The translations under genes were made by a program, and so were the position numbers. Below the pieces are notes generated by a model. That model made no database searches. It had not been told where the DNA came from and worked only from the letters and a program-made list of their open reading frames with translations. From contig JAPEUQ010000018.1 in the NCBI GenBank assembly GCA_027946365.1, positions 558,001-622,000 of the forward strand: a DNA stretch of 64,000 nucleotides, read 5' to 3'. This stretch comes from Kalmusia sp. IMI 367209 (taxonomy: Eukaryota > Ascomycota > Dothideomycetes > Pleosporales > Didymosphaeriaceae). Shown here piece by piece: positions 1-12,422 of this stretch. Every line of letters starts with the position of its first letter. Within the stretch, counting starts at the first letter, position 1.

Positions 1-1437
1 TTCTGTCTCCTTGCCTAGCTTCACATTTGACAGAATCTGTACGCGAGCTACACGATCCGCCCGAGCCCGTTGGAAGATTTCCAGTCGCTCAGGTATCAAT
101 TTTGGGTCATCGATGCCGTGGAAAAGATAACCCAGAGCTCCACCATCTTCCATGGCTGACACCGCGCCTTGGGCATTAAAAGGCAACATCTACATTATCA
201 GAGGTATGTCGACGAAATGATTGATTGATGCTTACCGGATGGGCAGAGTCGCCAATGAGCACGATGCGGTTATTGTACCAGTTCGACAAGGGAGCATGCA
301 CGAACAGAGGCCAACATTTCGCTGCGGACGATTGTCTTCATACATTAGCGCAGTCAAAACAATTATAGGAGGAGATATTTTAGGCTTACTTGATGATCTC
401 CAGTACCTCCGGTGCAAAGTGCTTAAACTCATCAAGCATCGCAGCCTTTACCTCTGTTTGGTAGCCATTAGCACTACTTCGAAGTCCGTGTTCAGTCAAC
501 TTACCCTCTTGGTCATCGCCATTGACATCTCTTGATGGATGTATACCCACAAAGTTCTGCGTCTTGCCGCTGTTCACCGTCAGCATCCGTTGTTTTCGCT
601 TCGTTTTCTAGGAATGCGTACTTTCTACATTCATACCAGATCATGTACCTGACTTTAGTTGGATCGTGGGTATCCTGCAGTGATCCGACGCCTGAGGAAC
701 CCTTCTTTTCTAGTGTTGCCGCGAGTTTCGGATCGGCTTTGAATACCTCTGTGTCAATAAGAAATCGGAATGCGCTGAGCCCAGTGGCCGTTGGTGGTCC
801 AGCTTCTTGCGTCACTATCTTTTGCAGAACTGACTTTAATCCATCCCCAGCAACAATCAAATCTGCCGTATGTATCGATCCGTCTTTTAGTGTAATTGTG
901 CCGTCTGTTGTAGCTGTCACTACCTCGGAGCTCAGACGCAGTTTGATTGGACTTCCGACTCCTCCTTCCTCTGTTGCAAGTCGCAATAGCTCTTTGTGAA
1001 GATCTACTCGATGAACTGCCCATAATTTTGCGCCAAACATCTCTTCTGCGTTACTCACATCCATTCCAGCTTGTCCTTCCAAGGTTTGTCCGTTTATTAC
1101 ACTAATCTTTTTCAGAATGACGGCGCGCGCGTTTTCGAAAGAGAATCCAAGCCTGTTCAACACGCGCGTACCATTTGGGCAAACCATCAGCGCTGCACCA
1201 ATCTCCGCAGCAAAGGCAGATTTCTCGAATATCTACACGATGTCAGTGACGTGATGCATGTGACAAATTAGAAGCTTGGGACTTTGCTAGCTCCTGTTGA
1301 CTGAACGAATATGTCGTCCGTAATCTCGCTGAATGAGGAATTTGGCTCACTTCGACTTCATGACCGGCTTGACGGAGAGCTACCGCCGCCGTTAGTCCTC
1401 CGATACCAGCACCAACGATGATAATCTTAAGCGGCAT
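1..1437 (-). CDS. FAD-dependent monooxygenase (salicylate hydroxylase-like), partial at left edge
   Basis: Five exons reconstructed by frame: 1437-1351, 1232-622, 569-390, 335-236 and 189-1, open at the window edge. The 389 visible codons lack roughly the last few dozen residues. The start is the ATG at 1437, giving MPLKIIIV followed by the Rossmann GAGIGG (residues 9-14) that binds FAD ADP. Exon 2 carries the substrate half with a DLIVAGDGLKS segment. Exon 3 joins to CRNGKTQNFVGIHP, and exon 4 ends in LIGDSAHP, which continues into MLPFNAQGA: the second FAD motif of class A flavoprotein hydroxylases. Family knowledge: NAD(P)H-dependent hydroxylation of small aromatics such as salicylate; the actual substrate cannot be read here. 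The introns have normal donors and all phases close; the one at 621-570 ends in a GCTGAC branch site and ACAG. Confidence 0.85.
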
Positions 1438-2762
1438 ATGCGTGAATATGGGACTTGGTAGAGTGACTCGGACCCCAAGTAGCTTATTTGGAGATTCTAG
1501 ATGAGCCACCAGAGACTGTGTCGAAATACTTTTAAAGGTGCCACCGTCGACAGGGATGGCTTGGACGGACCGTTGGATTAGAAAGCTCACCCCACTCACC
1601 TTAGCCGAGAACCACTCGCTTCGGTGATCTCTTCGGTTTTCGCTTTTATATTCGCTGCTTAGATCGTTTGACGGTGGTGGCGTAAGTAACGCTGCACGCT
1701 GTTTGGTGTTCCTCCATCGTCGGACTCCGAAGAGCTCGGCGCGCGACTCACTACCACCGCTATTTGCAAGAACCACCAAATTCGAACGGGCGAGACGTCA
1801 TCTCCTCGGTCTTGATTTATCAAGTAATCTCGCGGTGTAGCACTCTCGCTGCTTCGCATCGAGTGGTTGTCAGTTTGCTAGCCCTACTAAACAAAACACC
1901 ATAGAAATTCATTAGGTTCACTATACACATACATCTAAATTATTGATAGAGAGATAAAAGATTTCAATCATTCTGTAGATCACAAGAGACCTAACTTGGG
2001 CACATCTCCACTCCAAAAATACACACAAGCCTTACCTACTGCTATAGCTATTGAACAATGGAGCAAGAACTCAAAGGCTGAGCACGATCTTCGTCCCACG
2101 CCCCACGAAGATTTTCTGACACCCCCACCGACGCGCAAGCTCGCATGCTATGCATGCACACTGACGACAATGGCTAGCTCGAAAAGCTAATGTTAACGGA
2201 CATGCAATGCGAGTTGTGAAACACAGTCCTATGGCCGTGATGTCGTAGCTATCAACCAGCTCATCGAGCGGAGCTCTAGAACCGCAATGCCTAGACTTGC
2301 CCTCGCGATTCACGGACATCATGATGGATAGTACGAATCTCTCTCTGTTGTTCACACGTGTGATCTCTGTCGTGCGATACGTGTACGACAAGTCCGTGAG
2401 TGGCGAATTTTGCTGCGTCAATCTAGGTTGCATGTGAATCAAGCGGCTTCCGGCGCGATCCGGTAGATCATTTGAGGAAACTTAGACTATGATATATTTG
2501 AAAAGTTGATGAGATCTAGAGTTCAGCCTGTGGGAGTCTAGAGAGAATCTATTCGACTTAATTTGTGAGGCACTCAATCTCTGCTAGGCCTCACTCAATG
2601 TAACCGCTTACGCTAAGGCTACACTCCCATTGCCCTCAGAGTGACCAAGCGTCGTCTCATTTCTACGAAGAAGAAATAAAACGTACTTCAACTACATAGA
2701 GATTGACTCCATGTAAGCAGATAGAAATGCGCATTCCGAACTTCTGACGTCGCTCAATCCTT
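1438..2762. other. Intergenic, no gene supported
   Basis: Short overlapping ORFs on both strands have no recognisable domain or splice-compatible continuation. It holds the upstream side of the monooxygenase gene and the 3' side of the hypothetical gene that ends at 2763. Confidence 0.5.
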
Positions 2763-3576
2763 TCATGCAAAATTGCCGAAACCGTAGCAATCATCAGTCC
2801 ATTCAATTCCTCCCTCGTCCTGGAACATACTTGGCGAGCCCTCCTTCTTAATATCAATCTCAGGTTCGAACAACGGGCTTTCGCTAATATGGCGTCTAGG
2901 CTGAGGGAGAAGCGAAACCTTCCTAATCGACTGCGCAGGTGACCTGGTATGATAGCGAGTCGCTGATTTGACGAGCTCGGAGGAAGACTGTGATTCGTCT
3001 ATGGGCCCGTATTGACGATGCTGAAGCATCGACTTCTTGATCCGGGTGGCTGCTGACTTTCGGAACCTAGGAAAGGGAGGCGCTGCCTTGGTTCGCATAG
3101 ATCTCGCAAACCCCTACAAGCGAGTCAGTATTTGCCTCCTGGAGAAAAACGAATCACAGACTCACCTTAGCGCTCCTTTTTTTTATCTGCGTAATTTCTA
3201 CATGCTTGGAAACATACGCAAACGCACTCAAATTCGGCGGCGGTAAACTATACCCCTCCAAAGCCTTCTCTCCCTCGCACGGTTCACCAAACAAGTCGAC
3301 GCCTGGGATTCTAACGAAATGTGCCCACAGCGTGATATGCCCCTCCTTGATGTACTCGCCCTGATCCCACCCATCTCTATCGACTAAATCGTCTGCGCAG
3401 TCGTTCGAATGTAGAAACTGGTGCAGATGTACGTTGAACGCTTTCGGGTTTCGGAACAGTGACAAGTGCGTATGTTTGATCGTAGCCTCGTACGAGGATA
3501 GACGTGATGCAGGGAGCGTGAAGCCGTGTTTATCCGTGAGGAAGTCGCGGATGGTGATGGTGCATGTGTCGGCCAT
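2763..3576 (-). CDS. Hypothetical protein sharing a domain with the next gene upstream
   Basis: Two exons: 3576-3166 and 3113-2763 (phase 0, GTGAGT donor, TTGTAG acceptor), 253 aa. I chose MADTC at 3576; an in-frame ATG at 3600 would add eight residues. Not recognised as a named family. Residues about 48-90 contain an HLHxxxH-like stretch, then DGWDQGEY and HITLWAHF. The neighbouring gene (5628-3927) has the same pattern at its residues 42-87 (HIHFDRHAC, DSGWYS, NATFWVHF), so the two look like tandem paralogs. The C-terminal exon is basic and low in structure, ending with an acidic EDEGGIEWTDD-type segment. No signal peptide or membrane segment is seen. The function is unknown. Confidence 0.7.
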
Positions 3577-3926
3577 TGGGCTTGAGAACCGGGGTTGCAC
3601 GAACGACTATTTCTTGTTGTGGGGGAGAGAACGTGGATGATATCGCTGCGCGTGACGAGTGGGAAAAAAGTTTGAATCTAACGCGGCTTGCTTCTGTGAG
3701 GTTGGCAACGCCTTTCAATAAAGTTTCACTTAGCAGTTTAAATATGAGTCTAGGCAAACGGAACTAAGCAGACTGTCAGGCGGCGTGGAGACGGGTAAGA
3801 GGGGCATGGAACTCTCTTACCAGTGCACCAAAGAGACTACTTTCCCAATTACTAAACTAGAATATTACCTTTATCCACATTCCCCTAAGACCGAGGAACG
3901 CACGACAAGCAGCGCCTACAAAACGC

Positions 3927-5628
3927 TCATTCCCCCTCATTCAAGGACTCATCCAGGACCTTCCCTTCCCCATGCAAGTCTCCCAAGCCTACACCACCCG
4001 CAGAAGCATTGCTCAAATTCTCTCTTTTCTTCCTCAGCAGAGATTCTCTGATCATCACTCTTTTTCTCGCGTCAGTCGATGCCGCGAATTCTGCCAGAAC
4101 CTCCACGTTAGCAATCGCAATTGCTAATTCACCCTGAGACCGGAGACGATCATTTCCATACTTGGCGGGTATGAATATGCATACTCTGCCATCCTGCGTC
4201 AGCGTGGCTCGAGCAAGAGGCCGTCTGTGCGGGTCAGCGCAGATGTGTGCACATGCACGGCCGATGATGATGTCCCAGACCAGGTAATTGCTTCCTGTAT
4301 AGGTGTCGATAGTCTCGACTTTTTCCAACGCGTTGGGCGTTGGTAGGGTTACTGGGTGGCCTTGTTCTTCTTCCACATTGTCCTCCACGCTAAGGACCTC
4401 AGTTGGTCTATCTTGGTTTTTTTGCATCAGTGCCGTCTTGATATTGGTCCTCAGCTCTTGATCGTTCACTCCATTGAATTCGGCCAGATATTCCACCTGT
4501 GAAAACGGGATTTGAAGTTCCCCCGTGCCCGTTCGTTCAACATTTCGACCGTATCTCGCAGGCATATATACGTAGATGCGGGTATTATTCGGGGTGCGGC
4601 TTTTGAAAGAGCATTTTGCGAGTTCTGCTCGGACTAAAGGGCGCACGTTGGGCTGAGTACAGATCTCGGGAAGGGCCCGACCAACGATCAGGGATCGGGA
4701 GAAAGCTTTAGTGGTGGAGTAGTCGTCGATGGTCATGACTTCCTCGGGATCGACCGGTGTTTCTGGAATTTGTGATGGATAGTAAACTGGCCAGGGATAT
4801 CTGATCTGAATCGTAGGATTGCTGGGATGGGGATCGTTTAAGTATCTCTCCTCTCTGCTGTGGCGTCTCTGTCCAAAGTTAGTAGGCTATCCGAGCTCAA
4901 CTTGTAACCCCTGTTACCTTTTTCTGAGGGGCATCAAGATCGTGGATTTCATCCGTAATTGAGCTAAAAATCTCGCTCCGAAGTCTTTTGACTCTCCCGT
5001 TGATAGCGTGCTTTGACATCTCCTCCCCGACAGCTTTCGATATTTCATCTTTGACAAAATCAGGTAAACCCTATTGTAGTCAGCCTCCATCATCAGACCG
5101 ACCCAATCCTATCCTTACCTTCCTCTTGACCGAATAAACGCTACTGTTGTCTTCCTCGCCAACCACCGGAACCCGCTCGGCAAGAGAACCATCCTTCATC
5201 ATCTCACCCTCAGCCTTCAGCGCTAATCGCCACCACCCCAACGCTTCCCACCACTTCCCCCTCCCCGCGCTCTCATCTCCCTTCTCCACCAACCGATCCA
5301 GCTCTCTTTCCTCCTCCCCACCAAATCCAAGCTCTCTTTTTGCTCTCTCGATTCTCTCCACAAGCGACACCTTCTCAAAATGCACCCAAAATGTCGCATT
5401 CCCATCCTTCACGGTTCGTTCATCATCGGCAGAGTACCATCCACTATCCCACTCGCACTCCGCCGCACGTCCCACACACGCGTGGCGATCGAAATGGATG
5501 TGTGCTCTGTATTTTCCTAACGGGCGGTCGAAAATGCGGCGGGCGATGGCTAGGAGTTCCTGTAGCATATGGGCGTTAGATCGTGGATTTGAGACAAGTA
5601 GTGGAGAAGGGGATGGCAAGTACCCCAT
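3927..5628 (-). CDS. Hypothetical protein: paralog domain plus two internal repeats
   Basis: Three exons: 5628-5119, 5070-4918 and 4868-3927, all phase 0, 534 aa. The start is uncertain: the ATG at 5628 is the first in frame, but an intron at GGTACTT with an upstream exon (an ATG lies at 5713) is possible and I could not close the phase. Residues about 42-87 match the adjacent gene's HxH/DGW/WxHF segment. Residues about 90-220 are Glu/Lys-rich and helical. The C-terminal half holds two diverged copies of an 85-residue unit: IVGRALPEICTQP, then YVYMPARYGRN, then VEYLAEF, repeated as IIGRACAHICADP, IFIPAKYGND and VEVLAEF. The repeat suggests an internal duplication of a small domain. No named family was recognised. 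Confidence 0.7.
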
Positions 5629-6083
5629 ATCTCTGTGCGCGGCTCTCAGCAATACAGAAGGTGATGTCTGGCACGCTGAAGTCAGCGAGGAAAACCATTG
5701 GACAATTAGACATAATCGGAACGTAAACGCTGGTTCAAAGGTTACGTGTGGTTAGGTAATGAATGTGTAGAGGAAAGGTGGAGAGACTAGAGTGGACAGG
5801 AAAAAAAAAATGTCTAGGTGGGCACTGATAGTGAGAGAAACGACCAGAATACAGCGTCATGAAATCAATATTGCGCTAAGCTTGTGGCATGGTGAGAGAC
5901 CCAATGCAAGCTAATCACCTAATATGCAACGAAGAACCGACCAACGCCAGAAAGACAAATCCCAAATTGATCGTATCCCACCGTATTACCACTCAGAGAT
6001 TGATTGGCAAGTCGGATCGAACCACGAAGATACCCTGACAGGTTCTGGCAGCTAGCTGTGAAAGCCTGATGAATTACTCTTGA
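5629..6083. other. Intergenic
   Basis: Upstream side of the hypothetical gene starting at 5628. If that gene has an extra 5' exon it would lie at about 5713-5640. An A9 run lies near 5801-5809. Nothing else was recognised. Confidence 0.4.
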
Positions 6084-8168
6084 TCAAAGGTCAACAGTGA
6101 AAAATGATTCGCGGTAATTGCGTACCGGGGATGAACTTGTATCCGGATGCGATGGTCTCTGTACGCTTTGCGCATAGCCATTTCGATGGCGGTATCTACT
6201 ACCGACTGATATCCTCACAGAGGACCGCTCACGCGTCGATGAGGTGTCCAGGTGCACTCCGTTCTCGCCGCTATGTATTTCTTCGACCGAACGTTCGGGC
6301 GTATTATTAGGGGTTCTATTTTGACTCAACAGGCATTGCAACTCTTCACCCACGGATCTGTTGCTTGGAATGGTGAGCTGAGGACTCAGAATTCTATCCC
6401 TTTTATTCCTGAAAATGCCAGGACATCTCGCCAATGATGGACGTGTTTGATCGAACGCTCCGTTTCTTGCCGTTGAAAGGTCATCCATTACCTTGAGGAA
6501 GGCTATATCAGCTGAATCAAACGCAATCTGAGCAGGCACGGCATAGGCACAATCATCTAGGCCAGACCCTGCTCCGGGGATTTGGTCTGTTTGAGACTCT
6601 AGTTGGTTGGCAGCTTCTGCAGGTAGCTCAGCTGCAGCTGATGCTTCCGATTGGCTTGCCCGCCCATAACTCCCCACTAGTAGAGTCAATCAATTAGCCA
6701 TCTGCTGTGGAAATGTGTTCAGATGGACTTAGCTCACTTCGCGTCTGTTGTTGAGTGTACTGGTCAGCGGCATGTTCCACCGGGCTCAGGGGCAATGTTA
6801 TGGTTTCCATCTTATTTATGCGCTCTCCTCGTCCAGTTAGCACAGTCTCGAAGTACTGCTCTTGAGCGCGATCGTGACTCTTGTAGAGGTACCTTAGGGG
6901 CATTCAATGAACTTGGCACTTTCTTACCTTGTGCATGGAGCGGACTTTGATTGGAAGACTCATGTATACTGCCACCTCTTTTGGACGCACCTGTCGCAGG
7001 GCGCGAGGGCCCCAAATCTGTAGTCGACTGATATGTCATTGGAGCGAACCCTCGAATCTCAGAAATGAGTTTGTGCCACTTTGTTCGAATAATGTTTGGT
7101 CGAACTAGACTTTCATCCCTCAGTCGTTTATGCGTCCTATATGGGTCATGTCGATCTGGCCAGGAGAAGTTCATGCTAGGCGGTTTTTGTTGGCTTGGCT
7201 GACTTCGCTCTTGTCGCGCATCGTGGTGCTCGAAGCGTGACTGACGATCAAATTTAGGAGCTTGTGCGTAGGTATTGGGGTCAGGTTGCTCAGGATTCCG
7301 ATGCTTTGAGTTTTGCCTAAAGGTAACTGTAGCTTCAAGAGGCAAACTAAGAGCCGAAAGTAGTTGCTCCGTGCTTTTTGTTGCCGCGCAATCGTTGTGA
7401 CGATGCTGATGCTCCTGACGATTGAAAGGCCAAAACCCCCGAATGTGGTCTAAACCGCGACGCCATCTCTCAAAATGCACGCACGAACGACTGGAGAGGC
7501 CAAGCTTACAGCCACAATCTGAGAATTCGCAGCCGCAAGGACCAACACCCTCTAGACAGCTACAACCTACGCGTGGACACTATCCTTCCTCAGAGCATTC
7601 TGCACAACAGCAAGCCGAACAATTGCAAAGAATCTTCTCAGACACCCATTTCTCCGCTACTGAGCCTAAATTGGCACTATGCTGCGTCGTGGAAGACTTT
7701 TGAACTTTTTCATCAAGCTGAGAGCTTTCGTGGACCTCGCCTTGTTTCAAGTCGTTGCACTCTATTATGCTCGAGGTTTTAGACAATGTTCCTGTAGCTG
7801 TCAGACATCATAGTAACGCAGATAGAGACCGGTTTAGATGAGATCTTATCTAGTGCACCTTTCTTTCCTCTGCGCAGCCAGCCGCGCAATTTAGCACCCC
7901 GTATCTTTTTGCTAGCTGTTGGCGAGATCTCAGCCCCCACTAGGCGTACAAAGCCCCTATCCGTCGGTCGCGAATTAAGTCGCGGATCGATCAAAGGAGC
8001 TGATACCGATTGTGAGGCATGGGAACAGCATGACATACTGGTAGCCTTTGTAGTCGCTGATCCTTGGCTCGATGTAGACGTTGTCATTGAGTCTAGAAGC
8101 GACGCCTGTTCAACACGAAGTTCCGTCGAAGACGCTGGCAAATGAGAGTGCTCCGTTAAGACATTCAT
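6084..8168 (-). CDS. Hypothetical protein, four exons, with one in-frame TAG
   Basis: Exons reconstructed by frame: 8168-7859, 7791-6893, 6810-6738 and 6676-6084; all phases close (1, 0, 1) and the total is 625 codons. Donors are GTGCAC, GTACCT and GTGAGC. The second intron has a clear GCTAAC branch site. The reading frame of exon 2 is interrupted by a single TAG at 7582-7580, in a Cys-rich stretch (LCNCSACCCAEC, then CPRVGCSC and PCGCEFSDCGC). A 54 nt intron from the GTTCGG at about 7620 to CGTAG would remove the stop in frame, but the donor is weak. The rest is polar, Ser/Gln/Arg-rich and probably disordered. No known domain was recognised. It is either a gene with a weak intron or one carrying a nonsense change. 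Confidence 0.55.
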
Positions 8169-9023
8169 GGCTTCGCACAAATGGGACTTCTCATGCCCGG
8201 CCTACGTGTCACGTATACCCCCGCCCGATGGAACTTGGCCTGCAATAACACGTCAGCATCCATTCCCCCAGGCATCGACCCCGTCAACAAGCTTTGTCTG
8301 ACGAGTGCGATAGCGTTACGTGTAGCGACTCCCAAACCTCTTCTCGACACAGCCCAAAGTGATGGGTTATAGGTCTGCGATATGATGATGATGCACGCAG
8401 CTAACGATAGACGGAAGTTGTTCTCGGATCCAGGTTGGATAAAGATACGACGAGTGAGAGCTGTGGATGGGCGGTGGGGGCGGTGGGAGAAGAGAAAGCG
8501 TGGTTCGAGGTGCAAGGCGGAGAGAGGGCATCGGGTCAGGGAAAGTACGATAGGGCGGTCGAAGAGACGAAGTAACGTGACAAGAGCAAACTTCGACGAG
8601 GGAAGCACACTCACGAATCGAACAAGAGGCAGAAACGTCCCACGAAGATCTTCTACCTGAGAACCGCAATGCAATGGTAAAGTGGCTGTGGATAAGGGTA
8701 GAAAGTACACCGCTGGAGACATATCAAATTGGACGTAATCGATTGAGAAATGCTGAAGGATAGATGGGTTTTGATCTGAAGTCTGGCTACCTACTGTCCA
8801 GTCCCGTGAATGACCGCCACATAACCACTGCTCTATCGAACCTGTCTGTGGGCTCAAGGGTTACATGCGAAGCCGTAGCTCTCTAGCGCCCAACCAATGC
8901 CCATATTCATGTGTCCTGAACGCCAATGAGACCGCGCGAGCAGCAAGGTCATCTTGCCTCGCCATAAACCATAACTCGTTAGACAAACAGACTTCGTGAA
9001 GCACGAGAAGACGATCCGTGCGA
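8169..9023. other. Intergenic / possible 5' leader
   Basis: The minus strand has a long open frame (8857-8165) but its composition is pyrimidine-rich, with no domain and a start only at TTG. It could be leader or extra 5' exons of the gene starting at 8168. An acceptor-like ACGTAG stands just before the GCCGGGCATG near 8200. Not called as a gene. Confidence 0.35.
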
Positions 9024-11578
9024 TTATGCGAGGTAGCCGAGCTCGTCTCCTTCCAGGCGCTCCAGGTATTCTTTCTCAAGGAGGATGTCGATACACTTCT
9101 TGATGTCTGGAACACGAGGCATGAACCGGTTCCTGATTTGCTGAATGGTCTCAGAGACGAGCTGCTGGTGCTTCATCTTCTTGCGAGACTTCATGATACG
9201 GACGATCGCAGACTAGAAAATGTCAGCAAAGTTTGACGAATGATAGTGGTGATACATACCTGCACGAGTAGCTTACGATCTTCCTCAATCGTCTTGTGTG
9301 TATCTTCGGCCTCCTGTTTCTGCTCGCCCTTGATAGCAATGTTGAAGTTCATCTTGACCTTCTTGCTCTTGAAGCCGACGTTCAGCTTGTAAGTGGTGCC
9401 AGACTCGGGCTTGCCACCTTCAGGCTGAGCAATCAGGACCTTCGCTTTGATGAACACAGCCAAACTCGGATCTAACGTCTGCTTGTCAAGTTTAGTGAGT
9501 TCCGCAATCTCGTCATATGTCACAGTGTCGCTATCGTTGAAGGGCAGCAGGATAGCCATCTGGTATGTCGACACCTGGAATGTGGGAGATACTTTCTGGC
9601 CAGCTACCTTGCAGAAGTTCGCCTTCATCTCACCCTTCGACAGATGCCAAAGCCATGATAGCTTGCGGCCCTGGTGCTTGTTGTTGTAGAAGCGCGTGAA
9701 ACGCTCATATGTTTGCACAATGAGTTGAGGTGGTGTGAAAGTTGTGGTGGGCGGGCTCAGCGGCCAAAAACCGGTGCCGAGAATATTGTAGCTAGCATCA
9801 ATGAACTGCTTACGCTCAGCAGGGTCAAATGTAGCGTCCAACCATTCCGCATAAGTGCTGTTCAGATCCTTAGAGATCTGCATGTCCTGGAACATGCGCT
9901 GCAACTTGTTGGTGTATTCAAAGCCGCAGGCCTCCTTCAGCTTCGAGATCATAGTCGTCTCTGCATCGTCCGAGGCAGAAGTACTCTGCACTAAACGCTT
10001 GGCCAACATGCGCGAGTAGAATTTCTGGAAGACGTCCTTATCTTCAATGTACTTGAAGACTGTCATGACTTGGCTCAAAAGCGCTTCCATGTTATCTTCC
10101 TCGTTCATCTTGGCGCTAGACTTCTTCAGCAGCGTATCGGTATACTTGGCGAGGAGTTCAGGGGATTTATTCGAACCGGATTTGCAGATCTTGTTGCGGT
10201 TGACGAATTCGCGGCAAGCATTGTCCAGAGAGCGCACAAACTCGGATTCGCCGTTGAAAGCGCGGTTCACCAGGTCTTGATACTGCGTATGGACCTCAAG
10301 AAGGGCATCGACATAAACCTTGGGCTCAATGTTCTCGCCCTCTACGGCAACCTTCTCTACCGCTGAGAGACCTGCCTTCCGAACGTGTGTCTCAAAGCGG
10401 GTCCGTAGCGGGTCAAGTCCTTCTGGAATGCGGGCGAGCAGGTTGTACATGCGGCCGAGGTCTTCTTGCTTGTCGTGGTCAAGCAAGATCTGGAATTCTT
10501 CTCGCAAGGCTTGCGAGTGGCTTGTGATTAGTGACTGTTCGCATGTGCGCATCAGTGGCGACATAATTTCGTTGAGCAAATAAAGACCGACGCGGTTCTT
10601 CTCTTCCTCGAGACGGATCTCTGCCTTCTTCATGTATTCCACCACGCTGTTCTCTGCCAAGAACTGCTTCGACTCGCTGTCGTAGTATTGCGCCGTGGCA
10701 TCTAGGAAAGGCTTCTCGAAGTACTCCTTGTATACGTCGAGCGTCGACTTGGTGCTATCCTGCTCATCCAGGCCAAGGCAGACGAAAGAGTCGACGACTT
10801 TTTTGACCTGGCTTTGCTCAATAGTCTCACCGTTCCGCTGCTTCTCCACCAACTTCAACACCGAGCGCATAACCTGTTCTTGTGTCCCTGTGAACATGTC
10901 CTCCTTCCATCGTACCAGGTGTAACGTGTAAATGTCGTAGATGTTCTTCTTGCCTTCATCCATCTCGCGCTTAACCCAGTGGCGGTTCAAGTACCGGAAG
11001 AGATGGTTGTTATATTTGGCAGCGGTCGTGTAGCGCACCCACTCATCGATGTAGAACTTGAGCAGCGCCTCGTCGATATGCTGTGTCGACTGTGTCTGCA
11101 CTTCCTTGAGATGCATCTTCAAGTATTCGATGAGATGCTGGTATAGATCTTCACCTAGTAGGTGAGCCCCACCCCGGTTGTTGTGCGACGTGAAAGAGGT
11201 GCCAGCCACGGCTTTCTGAGCGGTACAGAAGTTGTGAATCGCAGTGTACAGGCCCATGTAGGTCTTCATGTCCATGCCATCTCGCAAGCTGGACATGATC
11301 TTGTCGACTCCGGCTTCTAGATAAGTCCATCTACCGTACATCAGCGGTTGTTCCTCAGGTCATCTCGCCAAAAGGTTGTCCGCGGGCTGTCCAAACGCTG
11401 CCCCGCGAAGCACGGTGGGCATGGTACTCAACAGCGACCAGCGAGTTGCGTGCTTGTTGGCCGGAGCTGGGCTTCCGTGGCTTCTCAATAGCCTTCAAGT
11501 CCACCGAAAAGGAGATCGGGAAACTTACGTTGCTTTCACATCATCCTTTGCAGGAACGGGAGGCATAGCGGATGTCAT
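9024..11578 (-). CDS. cul1: Cullin-1, scaffold of SCF ubiquitin ligases
   Basis: Three exons: 11578-11529, 11330-9260 and 9212-9024, 769 aa, the usual cullin-1 length. Exon 1 is only 50 nt ([16 protein letters not shown]) and joins through a GTAAGT intron to [12 protein letters not shown], the first cullin repeat. The N-terminal part has the helical repeats that bind Skp1 and F-box adaptors. The central region (about residues 400-640) is the cullin homology domain that binds Rbx1, including the segment around [18 protein letters not shown]. The last exon gives [17 protein letters not shown], the neddylation site in a winged-helix domain, and ends in the typical [18 protein letters not shown] tail. 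Role: backbone of SCF E3 ligases in nucleus and cytoplasm. The four F-box-like proteins in the right half of the window would be potential substrate adaptors, if they are true F-box proteins. Confidence 0.95.
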
Positions 11579-12422
11579 GGTGGGAGGCGTCGTCGCGTGC
11601 ACGGGGGCACTTTTCGAGGGCGACTTCTTGCGCTTGAAGAGCTTTATTTTCGGGGTTGGGAGGGGACGGGTAGGAGAAGATCAAGAGCTCCTAGTCGGTG
11701 AGGGCGCGGCGTTGTAGTACAGAAGGCGCAGAGGGAAGAGGTGGCACCGTGGTTCGGTTTGTAGGGCCAGCGGCGAGCGTTCTGCACGGTTCTCGCCCGG
11801 TGCATTCACGCAGAGCGGCAGTCTCGAGGATGCAGCGAAAGAGACGAAAGAAAGGACAGTAAAGGTGCGAGACCCGGCTGCGGCGTGGTTTTGTGTTCAC
11901 CGCGAGCCTCCAGGCAGCTGCACCACCGCACCCGAGCTCAGGCCTTGGCGTCCACTCACGCTACAGCGTTGCCGCCAAGCAGTCAGCAACTCAACATCAA
12001 AGCCTGTGACGACTACACGCAACGGCTCACGAAAATCGAGTCCGTAGCGAGCATTCTTTCATTCAAATATTACGGTATATGTGAAAGCAGCCGCTCGATG
12101 GCCAATTTGCCTTGCTTCGGTGACCGTTCTATGGCACACCATTCGCGGACGCCTGTTCCACACGCGCGACCAGCCTATCTCTCGGGATCTCGTAAGGTCA
12201 CGCAAGACGGATCCAGGCCTTACTTCTGCGCCATCTCCAATATCATCCACACCCACTGCCATACGCGCACCAGATTGTTCAATCTTTGAATGCTCTGTGC
12301 CGGGACCAATGACGTCTTCATGATCGCGCGATCACAAGACCCTGAAGTCCAAACACAGAAACCCTTCACCTAAGCATCTACCACCACACTACGCTTGACA
12401 CAGGCTTCAGCACAGAACTACC
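11579..12422. other. Divergent intergenic region between cullin-1 and cupin gene
   Basis: Shared upstream region of two divergent genes. The short ORFs here lack any domain. I saw no clear TATA box. Confidence 0.4.

Noticed and set aside
5147..5755. 202-codon frame on the plus strand
   Set aside because: Antisense shadow of the first exon of the hypothetical gene; Ser/Pro-rich translation is the complement of its Glu/Lys-rich codons.
8165..8857. 230-codon open frame on the minus strand upstream of the hypothetical gene
   Set aside because: Starts only at TTG, pyrimidine-rich, no domain and no clean splice to the downstream gene; more likely leader sequence.
9674..10583. Several plus-strand ORFs across cullin-1
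   Set aside because: Antisense shadows of the cullin coding sequence.
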